DNA from: Bacteroidales bacterium
GTDB taxonomy: Bacteria; Bacteroidota; Bacteroidia; Bacteroidales; UBA10428
DNA: 15,787 bases
Reading direction: 5' to 3'
NCBI GenBank assembly: GCA_030626465.1
Contig: DAOUOU010000047.1
Location: 1-15,787, forward strand
Shown: piece by piece, positions 6,918 to 14,031 of the stretch
How the letters are laid out: each line of letters starts with the position of its first letter
Position numbering within the stretch: the first letter of the stretch is position 1
Program-made: the position numbers and the translations under genes
Notes under the pieces: model-generated
What the model was told of the DNA's origin: nothing
Database searches by the model: none
Seen by the model: the letters and a program-made list of their open reading frames with translations, nothing else

Positions 6918-7921
6918 ACAAATTTAGAAACGACGAAAAAGACAAACCCCAGGGAGACAGATACGATCTGAACAGGAATAAACAATTTCATTTCCTTTTT
7001 TACTCCGGAAAGTGATGTATACGTACTGGCGCCGGTAAAATTCATAGCCAGGAAAGAAGATAGCGCAATCGACATCAGGAACCATCCTGTTAAAAACATC
7101 ATCTGGTATCCTGCTGCTCCGGCAGTCACCATGGCAATAAAGACCATAGCTCCCATTACAATTCCTTTTCCGGCAAAATACCTGAAAGGCAACCATGGCA
7201 GTAAAACAGGTGTTAAAAATGCCCCCGCTAAATAAGCAATAGCTATGAAAAATGCCGATTTCAATCCCTGGTTCAGGGCCTCGTTCATAGAATATTCTGC
7301 GGCTGTAATGCCCGATATCAAAAAAAAGGCGGCCATTACTACCAAAACCTTCCATAATGAATTCATAATTTCAACCGGAGCAAGAATAAGCCGGTCGATC
7401 AAATTGAATTGTACCTTGCGCATATCTTCCGTTGTTTGATACCCTGCTTCAATGTATTGTTTTATATCAGCAGCTCTCACCGGACCGTATTTTATGTTAA
7501 ACCCGGCTGTTTCTTTTACAATATATCCTGATACACCGGGAGCCCCCAGTTGCGGGAGAATAAGCCGGCGATGCGATACAAATTCATACAAGTTACTCTG
7601 GCTTATACGCTTTATGATCTCCTCGGTTCCAAATGTTCCTTTGCCTGCAGCACACCAGACATTTATACCTTTTGTATCCAGCACCAGTATCCATGCATCT
7701 ATTCCGCTCAGGTTCCTTCTCAGAATGTCAAAACTCAACTTGTAATTCGCTGATACAAAAACATCTGATTCCTGATCCGGTTTGCCTAATTTGTATAGTC
7801 CCGGTTCAATCTTATAATTATTCCGGCCGATAGAAGAACGCACTCTTATCTCGCCCAGATAATCATTCAGATCCCAACGAGAAGACACTTCAGGAATTCT
7901 TATGATAGTATAATTATTCAT
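6914..7921 (-). CDS. hgcA: HgcA, corrinoid membrane protein for mercury methylation
   Basis: A 335-residue protein with the two-part HgcA architecture. The N-terminal corrinoid-binding domain (about 1-165) contains YKIEPGLYKLG (36-46), ANYKLSFDILRRNLSGIDAW (58-77) and VLDTKG, then the diagnostic cap-helix motif NVWCAAGK (87-94). C90 corresponds to the strictly conserved cysteine that ligates cobalt and is essential for methylation. The C-terminal part holds five predicted membrane spans (about 187-207, 221-243, 250-272, 274-295, 311-334). HgcA is thought to accept a methyl group from the folate C1 pathway on its corrinoid and transfer it to Hg(II), with HgcB as partner at the inner membrane. 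Length and motif order match the family and no defect is seen, so the protein should be functional. It is first in a three-gene operon. No cobalamin-synthesis or methyl-donor gene is nearby. Confidence 0.97.
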   Translation of the reverse strand: MNNYTIIRIPEVSSRWDLNDYLGEIRVRSSIGRNNYKIEPGLYKLGKPDQESDVFVSANYKLSFDILRRNLSGIDAWILVLDTKGINVWCAAGKGTFGTEEIIKRISQSNLYEFVSHRRLILPQLGAPGVSGYIVKETAGFNIKYGPVRAADIKQYIEAGYQTTEDMRKVQFNLIDRLILAPVEIMNSLWKVLVVMAAFFLISGITAAEYSMNEALNQGLKSAFFIAIAYLAGAFLTPVLLPWLPFRYFAGKGIVMGAMVFIAMVTAGAAGYQMMFLTGWFLMSIALSSFLAMNFTGASTYTSLSGVKKEMKLFIPVQIVSVSLGFVFFVVSKFV

Positions 7922-7932
7922 TTGAATTTAAA

Positions 7933-7981
7933 GTTGCAATTTAAAACAGTTGCAATATACAACTATTTATTGTAATTGCAA
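7933..7981. promoter_or_regulatory. Palindromic operator-like cluster upstream of hgcA
   Basis: TTGCAAT occurs at 7934-7940 and 7950-7956, and its exact reverse complement ATTGCAA at 7975-7981. Two dyads are built from these half-sites: GTTG-N7-CAAC (7949-7963) and TTGTAATTGCAA (7970-7981, 10 of 12 positions symmetric). This density of dyads 12 to 60 nt before the hgcA start fits binding of a MarR dimer, most simply the product of the third operon gene (inference). Confidence 0.55.
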
Positions 7982-7982
7982 A
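7952..7982 (-). promoter_or_regulatory. Candidate hgcA promoter (Bacteroidetes type)
   Basis: On the minus strand TTTG (7982-7979) is followed after 19 nt by TATATTGC (7959-7952). The spacing matches Bacteroidetes -33/-7 elements, but the -7 box is an imperfect match to TAnnTTTG. Both boxes overlap the dyads described for the operator cluster, which would make bound regulator block RNA polymerase. Confidence 0.4.
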
Positions 7983-8098
7983 TAAAAATAGGAGAGAAGA
8001 AACTTATTTCAAAAAAAAAGTATGTCTATTCGCATATAAAATAACAAGCTTTGAGTAAATATAGAGTTTCACCATTTGGCCTTTACATGCAAGCACTC

Positions 8099-8944
8099 TC
8101 AGAAATAAAATTTCGCATAAAAAAGCAATCCGGTGTAGTCCATTTTTAAGGAACCAACGAAATCAAACAGCGGATAATCATCACTATAAACATTAACATT
8201 TAATCGATATGCATTAACACCCACTCCAAATCCTATGTGTTTCCAGGGATTGTACTCAAACTTTATGGATAGGTCTGTTATTGTTCCTTTGAAGCTAGCA
8301 ATTTCCAGATACAGAATATGGATGCTTTGTTTAAGAAGAAGTTTTGGGGTGATAGCAAAATCAGTTCGTAAGCCCAGCACCGGAAGGGGAGCTGTAAACT
8401 CAGTAACTGTTCCTGTTGAACCAAGAGCAGTTGTGGAAAAAGTCACAGGCATAACAAACAATCCGATTGAAACACCAAGATCAAACCTGTCATCCATAAA
8501 AAAGGAATAATCGTACGTACCCTTATAAATCCGTAAATTGAATTTGCTTTCAACTTCTGTTCCTACAGGGTAAATTTCATCTCCAATTTCGATTTCGCTT
8601 TCAATCACCTTGTTTGCATTGCGCATGAAACGAAAATAGGTTAGTCTGGCGCTATGTCGTCGGCGTTTACCAAAGCGATAAACCATATCGCCCCTAAGCA
8701 CCAGCGTGGATGTTTCAAGTCCGAGGGCGGCCTCAAGATCAAGAAAGATACCAAGCCCGAGCTGCTGGCTGCCAATAAGCATATCACTGTTTAATCCGGC
8801 AAAAAATCCACCAAAACTCAATGAGAATCGTTCCCAGGTTTCAAATTCCGTGGTGTCTTTTGCAGTGACTTCTTCATCCTGTGAAAAAGCATTTACAGGT
8901 GCAGGCATGATCAAAAGCAGTAGTGCGAATAACCTAATGCACAC
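8099..8944 (-). CDS. Outer-membrane beta-barrel-like protein, function unknown
   Basis: A 281-residue exported protein. A hydrophobic signal sequence (about 1-19, ending APVNA) is followed by a short polar linker and then strand-rich sequence with alternating aromatic/polar residues (for example SLSFGGFFAG, ARLTYFRFM, IKFEYNPWKHIGFGVGVNAYRL). It ends in the aromatic tail GLLFYAKFYF, as outer-membrane barrels do. The family is not recognised. The frame has no ATG between the upstream in-frame stop (8996-8998) and the signal peptide; GTG at 8944 is the best start, although the frame stays open up to 8995 with a lysine-rich lead-in that would suit a longer signal peptide. A TAGTTTTG box on the minus strand (9044-9037) is an exact TAnnTTTG match and may be its promoter. 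It is on the same strand as hgcAB, 177 nt upstream, but hgcA appears to have its own promoter. Confidence 0.7.
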   Translation of the reverse strand: MCIRLFALLLLIMPAPVNAFSQDEEVTAKDTTEFETWERFSLSFGGFFAGLNSDMLIGSQQLGLGIFLDLEAALGLETSTLVLRGDMVYRFGKRRRHSARLTYFRFMRNANKVIESEIEIGDEIYPVGTEVESKFNLRIYKGTYDYSFFMDDRFDLGVSIGLFVMPVTFSTTALGSTGTVTEFTAPLPVLGLRTDFAITPKLLLKQSIHILYLEIASFKGTITDLSIKFEYNPWKHIGFGVGVNAYRLNVNVYSDDYPLFDFVGSLKMDYTGLLFYAKFYF

Positions 8945-9259
8945 CTTTGTTATTTTGATTGGAACTACCAGTTTTTTTAATATGGGTTTCAGGTTTTAAA
9001 ATAAATATTCACACACCGAAGTATACTAATTTATTCCAAAACTATCACAAGGTTTTTAAAAAAAAACAGGTTTAAGAATACTGTTAAGCTTTTCATGAAA
9101 GCAAAAAATCAGGCGATCATGGCTGGTATGGGCATGATCTTATTTCAAATCACTCAACCCGGCTGAAAAGAATTTCTCCTTAATTATGGTATAATGATTT
9201 TGAATTATATTAATATAGCGCTCTCATTAGATTTTATTTTGTTTTACTATACAAATTCA
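8945..9259. other. Divergent intergenic region before the sugar kinase
   Basis: This 315-nt gap holds the presumed promoter of the outer-membrane protein (minus strand) and that of the sugar kinase (plus strand). It includes a perfect inverted repeat GATCATG (9115-9121) / CATGATC (9133-9139) with an 11-nt loop. A 23-codon ORF (9095-9166), MKAKNQAIMAGMGMILFQIT plus three residues, spans this hairpin; it has no clear support as a gene. Confidence 0.4.
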
Positions 9260-10345
9260 ATGGCTATGAACTTATTGGAGAAGGGTAAATGTAACTATTC
9301 ATTATTAGTCCCCACAAGTATGGGATTACGCATCACTCCGACAAACGGACAACCTGTACATAGCAGCAATAACTTCCTGATGCAGGCTACCAGTGCTGAA
9401 TCTAATGTAGCAAGTATTTCTTCATATTTAGGTCTACCTGTAAAGGTATTAACCACCTTTGTTAAGGGAAGCCCTATCTCTCATTTTATAAAAGATAACC
9501 TGGGAAGCCGGCGCATGCATTTCGAAGGTGTTGAAGTTGAGCAGGGAGGACCATGGGGATACAGACACCAGATAAACATTGCAGATAGCGGCTCCGGTAC
9601 CAGGGGACCAAGGGTTTGGAACGACCGTGCGGGTGAGGTAGGAAGAACGCTGAATGTAAAAGACTTTGATCCGGATCGCATTTTTGGTAAAGAAGGTGTT
9701 CAAATCATGCATCTTTCAGGACTTATAGGAGCTCTATCGCCGGAAACCAGTGAGTTTTGTCTTAAATTAGCAAGAGCTGCCAAAAAATACGACACCTGTA
9801 TTTCTTTTGATTTGAACTATCGTGCTTCATTCTGGAAAGGGCGTGAAAAAGAATTGAGCGAAATTTTTACGGAAATTGCCGGCATATCCGACATTTTAGT
9901 CGGTAATGAGGAAGATTTCCAGTTATGTCTGGGTATTGAAGGACCGGAAGCCGGAGGAAAAGATATTTCTGCTAAAATTGACAACTTTAAGGAAATGATT
10001 AATCGTGTTAAAAAAGCATATCCGGGTACTTCGGTATTTGCTACTACACTTCGTGAAGTAATAAGCACCAACAGCCACATGTGGGGTGGCATCATGGCCG
10101 AAGGTGATAACTGGCATGTTGTTGAACCCCGCCAGATAACAGTTCTGGACCGTATTGGGGGTGGAGATGGTTTTGTGGGCGGTCTTCTGTATGCCATTCT
10201 TAAAGGCTGGGAACCAGAAAAATGGATTCAGTTTGGCTGGGCCAGTGGTGCACTGGCAACAACATTCTTAACCGATTATGCACAACCTGTCGACGAAGAA
10301 CAGGTTTGGAGTGTCTGGGAAGGGAATGCCCGTGTGAAAAGGTAA
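9260..10345 (+). CDS. PfkB family sugar kinase, 2-keto-3-deoxygluconate kinase-like
   Basis: A 361-residue ribokinase-fold kinase. The ATG at 9260 is chosen over the upstream in-frame ATG at 9194 because residues from MAMNLLEKGK onward match the usual start of the Bacteroidetes KDG-kinase family, while the 22 extra codons are AT-rich and look non-coding. Motifs (numbered from 9260): substrate-side ATSAESNVASISSYLGLPVKV near 43-63, FDLNYRASFWKG (183-194), GNEEDF (215-220) and the anion-hole/catalytic-base motif RIGGGDGFVGG (298-308, D303). The expected reaction is ATP-dependent phosphorylation of 2-dehydro-3-deoxy-D-gluconate to KDPG, a step in pectin, alginate or uronate breakdown. Sugar specificity cannot be fixed from sequence alone, and no aldolase or KduI/KduD gene is in the window. 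Confidence 0.85.
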   Translation: MAMNLLEKGKCNYSLLVPTSMGLRITPTNGQPVHSSNNFLMQATSAESNVASISSYLGLPVKVLTTFVKGSPISHFIKDNLGSRRMHFEGVEVEQGGPWGYRHQINIADSGSGTRGPRVWNDRAGEVGRTLNVKDFDPDRIFGKEGVQIMHLSGLIGALSPETSEFCLKLARAAKKYDTCISFDLNYRASFWKGREKELSEIFTEIAGISDILVGNEEDFQLCLGIEGPEAGGKDISAKIDNFKEMINRVKKAYPGTSVFATTLREVISTNSHMWGGIMAEGDNWHVVEPRQITVLDRIGGGDGFVGGLLYAILKGWEPEKWIQFGWASGALATTFLTDYAQPVDEEQVWSVWEGNARVKR

Positions 10346-10429
10346 ACAGATAATGTAATTCTCAATACTTTACTTCAGCTTCCTAAGACAAAGTCGGTGG
10401 ATGAAAGGTTACCATTGCACTATGACCTT

Positions 10430-10522
10430 ATTATTCTCCGCAAAAAATGCTGAGAATAATTTGTGACACGGAAAGTAAATAGTATATTTACCGCATAAAT
10501 TGCGGAGAATATACATGTATAT
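10430..10522. repeat. Inverted repeats and palindromes over the fic promoter and start
   Basis: A perfect 12-bp inverted repeat, TATTCTCCGCAA (10432-10443) and TTGCGGAGAATA (10500-10511), flanks the promoter. Inside it, ATTATTCTC (10430-10438) also pairs with GAGAATAAT (10452-10460). GTAAATA-gta-TATTTAC (10475-10491) is a 17-bp dyad, and ATATACATGTATAT (10509-10522) is a perfect palindrome containing the start codon. The arrangement looks like an operator array or a switchable RNA structure. Confidence 0.7.
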
Positions 10523-11618
10523 CTATCAAAAAACCGGCTGGCCAAACCTTATCTGGGATGACAAATCAATTCTTATTCCTTTAAGCACTGCACGGAACCT
10601 ACAGGGTAAATTGACAGGCAAAATGGAAGCAATAGGTTTTTCCCTGAGAGAAGAAGCTATTCTGGAAACCTTAACAATAGACCTTGTAAAATCAAACGAA
10701 ATTGAAGAAGAAATTCTTAATTCCGAGCAAGTCCGTTCATCTATAGCAAGGCGTCTTGGTATGAATGTATCAGGTTTGATTCCATCTGATCATTCTATAG
10801 ATGGTATGGTTGAAATGATGCTGGATGCAACTCAAAAATACGAACAAGCCTTAACAAAAGAAAGATTATGTAACTGGCATGCCTCAATGTTTCCTTCCGG
10901 AAGAAGCAGCATGCAAAAAATTACCATAGCCAATTGGCGAAAAGATAAAGATGGCCCAATGCAGGTGGTTTCAGGAGCTATGGGAAAAGAAAGTGTACAT
11001 TATCAGGCGCCACCTGCCGAATTAGTGAATACTGAAATGAATCATTTTATGAATTGGTTTAATAGTGAAAATACCATTGAACCGGTAATTAAATCCGGAC
11101 TTGCACATGTATGGTTTGTTACCATACATCCATTTGATAATGGAAATGGAAGGATCGCCAGGGCTATTGCAGATATGCAGCTCGCCAGAGCAGACAGGAC
11201 TAATAAGCGATTTTATAGTATGTCAGCGGAAATAGAACGTCAGAAAAAAGCGTACTACGATATTTTGGAGAAAACCCAAAAGGGATCAATGGATGTTACA
11301 AGCTGGCTTCTATGGTTTTTAGAATGTTTAATTGAAGCCTTGGAGGCTACGGATGAAATCCTGGCAAAGGTATTGATTAAAGCAAAATTCTGGGAGAAAC
11401 ACGCAAAAACTCTGATCAATGAACGACAGAAACTGATGATCAATAAAATGTTGGATGCCTTTTTTGGCAAACTAAACACCTCAATATGGGCTAAAATTAC
11501 CAAATGCTCGCAGGATACAGCCTTACGGGATATACAGGATCTAATGGAAAAAGATATACTACTTAAAGAGCTAGCCGGGGGCAGAAGCACTAGTTATATT
11601 TTAAATACAGCTATTTAA
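10515..11618 (+). CDS. Fic family protein with DUF4172 N-terminal domain (predicted AMP-transferase)
   Basis: A 367-residue cytosolic protein. The ATG at 10515 is preferred over the TTG at 10500 because the DUF4172 domain classically begins MYIYQKTGWPNLIWD. Order: DUF4172 (about 1-80), Fic core with the active-site loop HPFDNGNGR (205-213, complete), and a C-terminal winged-helix-like segment (about 322-362, SIWAKITKCSQDTALRDIQDLMEKD). Fic enzymes transfer AMP or related groups onto protein hydroxyls. An N-terminal inhibitory helix of the S-x-x-x-E-G/N type is expected and SNEIEE occurs at 60-65; the glutamate is kept but the following G/N is E. The winged helix suggests DNA binding and autoregulation at the dyads around its own start. 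No separate antitoxin gene is adjacent. Confidence 0.88.
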   Translation: MYIYQKTGWPNLIWDDKSILIPLSTARNLQGKLTGKMEAIGFSLREEAILETLTIDLVKSNEIEEEILNSEQVRSSIARRLGMNVSGLIPSDHSIDGMVEMMLDATQKYEQALTKERLCNWHASMFPSGRSSMQKITIANWRKDKDGPMQVVSGAMGKESVHYQAPPAELVNTEMNHFMNWFNSENTIEPVIKSGLAHVWFVTIHPFDNGNGRIARAIADMQLARADRTNKRFYSMSAEIERQKKAYYDILEKTQKGSMDVTSWLLWFLECLIEALEATDEILAKVLIKAKFWEKHAKTLINERQKLMINKMLDAFFGKLNTSIWAKITKCSQDTALRDIQDLMEKDILLKELAGGRSTSYILNTAI

Positions 11619-11763
11619 CATGGTGCTTATTGTATAAAAAATTGGTGAATAAATCTTTGCGAAGGCTCGTACTTGGATTAAACAATTAATAATGAATAAT
11701 GTCATGCTTGAGAAAATTCGATTTTTATCAATAATTTAATAGTAGAATATAAAAATTTATAAT

Positions 11764-13710
11764 ATGCATTGGAAGTTATCATTAAAACGCGGATTACAGT
11801 TGATTGGGGTCTTACTAATATCTTACAATATATGCGCACAGGTTAAGTTACCCCGACTAATTAGTGATGGGATGGTCCTGCAAAGGGATGTTACGATAAA
11901 GATCTGGGGATGGGCATCACCCGGAGAAGTAATCCTGATTAAGTTTAAACAGAATGATTACTCCGCTGTAACTGATTCGGATGGTAATTGGTCAATAGAA
12001 TTGTCACCGCAAATAGCTGGTGGGCCTTATACCATGCAAATTAAAGGTAATGATTCAATAAGCCTTAACGATATCCTGATCGGTGATGTTTGGATTTGCT
12101 CGGGTCAGTCAAATATGGAAATTTCGCTGAAACGTGTTGAACCTTTATACCCCAATGAAATAGCGCAATCGGAAAATAAACACATAAGATATTTTTCAGT
12201 CCCAAAAAAATACGATTTTAAGGCTCCTCAGGCAGATTTTGAATACGGAAGCTGGCAATTTGTTAATCCACAAACCGCTCCATCTATCTCTGCTGTAGCC
12301 TATTTCTTTGCGAAAGAGCTATACAAAAAATATGAGATACCCATTGGTTTAATTAATTCCAGTCTGGGCGGATCGCCAATAGAGGCCTGGTTAAGTGAGG
12401 AGGCTCTTAAGGAATTTCCTGATCACCATGCGGAGGCTATAAGATTCAGGAACGATAGCCTAATTGCTAAAATCCAGGCTGATGACAAAGCCAGAAGTGA
12501 CCAATGGTACAGGGAATCGTGGGTGAATGATGCAGGATATAAAAATCCTGATATGCCCTGGTACAGTCCGAATCTTGATGTTTCCGATTGGTCTGAAATG
12601 GATGTTCCCGGTTATTGGGCCGAGACGGAACTGGATTCTGTCAATGGTGTGGTTTGGTTTCGAAAAGATATAAATATCCCCGAATCAATGCAAGGCAAAG
12701 CGGCAAGACTCAATCTGGGTCGTATTGTCGATGCCGATTCAGTATTTGTGAACGGAAGATTTGTAGGATCAACAAGCTACCAATACCCCCCGCGGCGGTA
12801 TGAAATTCCGGCAGATCTTCTTAAAGGTGGTAAAAACACGATAGTAATCCGTATGATAAGCAATATTGGCCGGGGAGGATTTGTTTTGGATAAATCCTAC
12901 GAAATTATTGCAGGGGGAGAAAAAATTGAACTAAGTGGAGAATGGAAATACAAGTTAGGCGTGTCAACACCACAACTCTATTCTCAAACCTTTATCAGGT
13001 GGAAACCTATGGGATTATACAACGCAATGATATCTCCGTTATTGAACTATTCTATGAAAGGTATACTTTGGTACCAGGGAGAATCCAATACGCACAATCC
13101 AAAAGAGTATGCTGATCTCTTTCCGGCTCTGGTCAATGATTGGAGGGGAAAATGGGAGCAGGGCGATTTCCCGTTTCTATACGTTCAGCTTCCTAATTAC
13201 ATGCAGCCATGTGAAAATCCAGAGGAGAGTAATTGGGCAGAATTCAGACAGGTGCAACTGAATAGTCTTCAGCTGAAAAATACAGGAATGGCGATAACTA
13301 TTGATATTGGTGAATGGAACGACATTCACCCGCTGAATAAGAAAGATGCTGGAAAGCGTCTGGCCCTGGTCGCACAAGAGGTGGCGTATGGAGAAGAAAA
13401 CATCACATGTTCCGGCCCACTTTTTAAATCGATGGAAATCGATGGAAACAGAATAATATTGTCATTCAACCATACGGGTAGCGGATTGGTTATAAAAAAC
13501 GGGGGCACGCTGAAACATTTTGCCATAGCAGGAAGCAATGGCATGTATATATGGGCCAATGCTAAAATTGATGGGAACAAAGTAATAGTATGGAGTGATA
13601 AGATAGATAAACCTGTTACCGTACGTTATGCCTGGGCGGATAATCCCATAAGAGCTAATCTGTACAACAAAGAAGGTCTGCCGGCATCACCCTTTACAAC
13701 CGATGAATAA
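11764..13710 (+). CDS. Secreted sialate O-acetylesterase-like SGNH hydrolase
   Basis: A 648-residue exported esterase. Signal peptide 1-25 (ending ICAQ), then a beta domain (27-105, LPRLISDGMVLQRD), then SGNH block I GDVWICSGQSNME (107-119, nucleophile S116). The esterase fold is interrupted at about 250-400 by a beta-sandwich resembling the sugar-binding domain of GH2 enzymes (WFRKDINIPESM, LNLGRIVDADSVFVNG, YEIPADLLKGGKN). It resumes with WYQGESN (436-442) and the catalytic block NDIHPLNK (519-526; D520, H522), then a C-terminal beta domain. It should remove O-acetyl groups from sialic acid or from acetylated plant polysaccharides in the periplasm or outside the cell. Inserted-domain versions are common in Bacteroidetes polysaccharide-use loci, where the true substrate is often acetylated xylan, pectin or similar. 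It stands alone, 145 nt after fic. Confidence 0.9.
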   Translation: MHWKLSLKRGLQLIGVLLISYNICAQVKLPRLISDGMVLQRDVTIKIWGWASPGEVILIKFKQNDYSAVTDSDGNWSIELSPQIAGGPYTMQIKGNDSISLNDILIGDVWICSGQSNMEISLKRVEPLYPNEIAQSENKHIRYFSVPKKYDFKAPQADFEYGSWQFVNPQTAPSISAVAYFFAKELYKKYEIPIGLINSSLGGSPIEAWLSEEALKEFPDHHAEAIRFRNDSLIAKIQADDKARSDQWYRESWVNDAGYKNPDMPWYSPNLDVSDWSEMDVPGYWAETELDSVNGVVWFRKDINIPESMQGKAARLNLGRIVDADSVFVNGRFVGSTSYQYPPRRYEIPADLLKGGKNTIVIRMISNIGRGGFVLDKSYEIIAGGEKIELSGEWKYKLGVSTPQLYSQTFIRWKPMGLYNAMISPLLNYSMKGILWYQGESNTHNPKEYADLFPALVNDWRGKWEQGDFPFLYVQLPNYMQPCENPEESNWAEFRQVQLNSLQLKNTGMAITIDIGEWNDIHPLNKKDAGKRLALVAQEVAYGEENITCSGPLFKSMEIDGNRIILSFNHTGSGLVIKNGGTLKHFAIAGSNGMYIWANAKIDGNKVIVWSDKIDKPVTVRYAWADNPIRANLYNKEGLPASPFTTDE

Positions 13711-14031
13711 AAGTGCCTGTACGATATTAACCTGTAATACTGTGATGATTCAAAACTTTCCGATTAGTTTTCCGGATAGAACACAGAGAAATGTTAAGTG
13801 CAACGGAAGAAATTAATTTACAAATCTCAGTATATTAACTAGTTAAATAATCTTATTTAAAGAAAATATTTAATTAAGCATTGAAGTATCTCTTCCTGCA
13901 GGCGTGTATATCTGTGTTGTTGATGCCAGGTCTGGATACCAGGAAATCAGCCAGAAAATAACCCTATCGAATATTAAATGAAACACTTTTTTACAGCCAT
14001 TAAGAATACACATGGCCACAAAGAAGTTGTT
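13711..14031. other. Intergenic region between convergent esterase and PPC genes
   Basis: This 321-nt gap holds the T9SS-tail remnant (13874-13981). The rest is AT-rich, with stops in all frames and no recognisable RNA, promoter or strong terminator hairpin. Confidence 0.6.
13874..13981 (+). pseudogene. Decayed fragment: tail of a T9SS type A sorting domain
   Basis: Downstream of an in-frame TAA (13871-13873), the frame reads a short stretch containing SLPAGVYICVVDARSGYQ and ending KITLSNIK followed by TGA (13979-13981). LPAGVYIC...KI.L is the typical last strand pair of Por/T9SS sorting domains. No start codon or N-terminal part is visible, so this is best read as the remnant of a lost secreted-protein gene or a recombination scar. 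Confidence 0.5.

Noticed and set aside
6924..7355. 143-codon minus-strand ORF inside hgcA
   Set aside because: It is an overlapping frame of a gene with diagnostic HgcA motifs; the overlapping product has no domain sense.
7922..8098. Cobalamin riboswitch before hgcA, expected for a corrinoid protein
   Set aside because: No B12-box-like sequence or extended structured leader is visible; only the short dyads are present.
9194..9259. Upstream ATG adding 22 codons to the sugar kinase
   Set aside because: The extra residues are AT-codon-rich and absent from the usual family start; the ATG at 9260 fits better.
9817..10197. 126-codon minus-strand ORF opposite the sugar kinase
   Set aside because: Antisense shadow of a well-supported PfkB gene; composition and sequence do not resemble a protein family.
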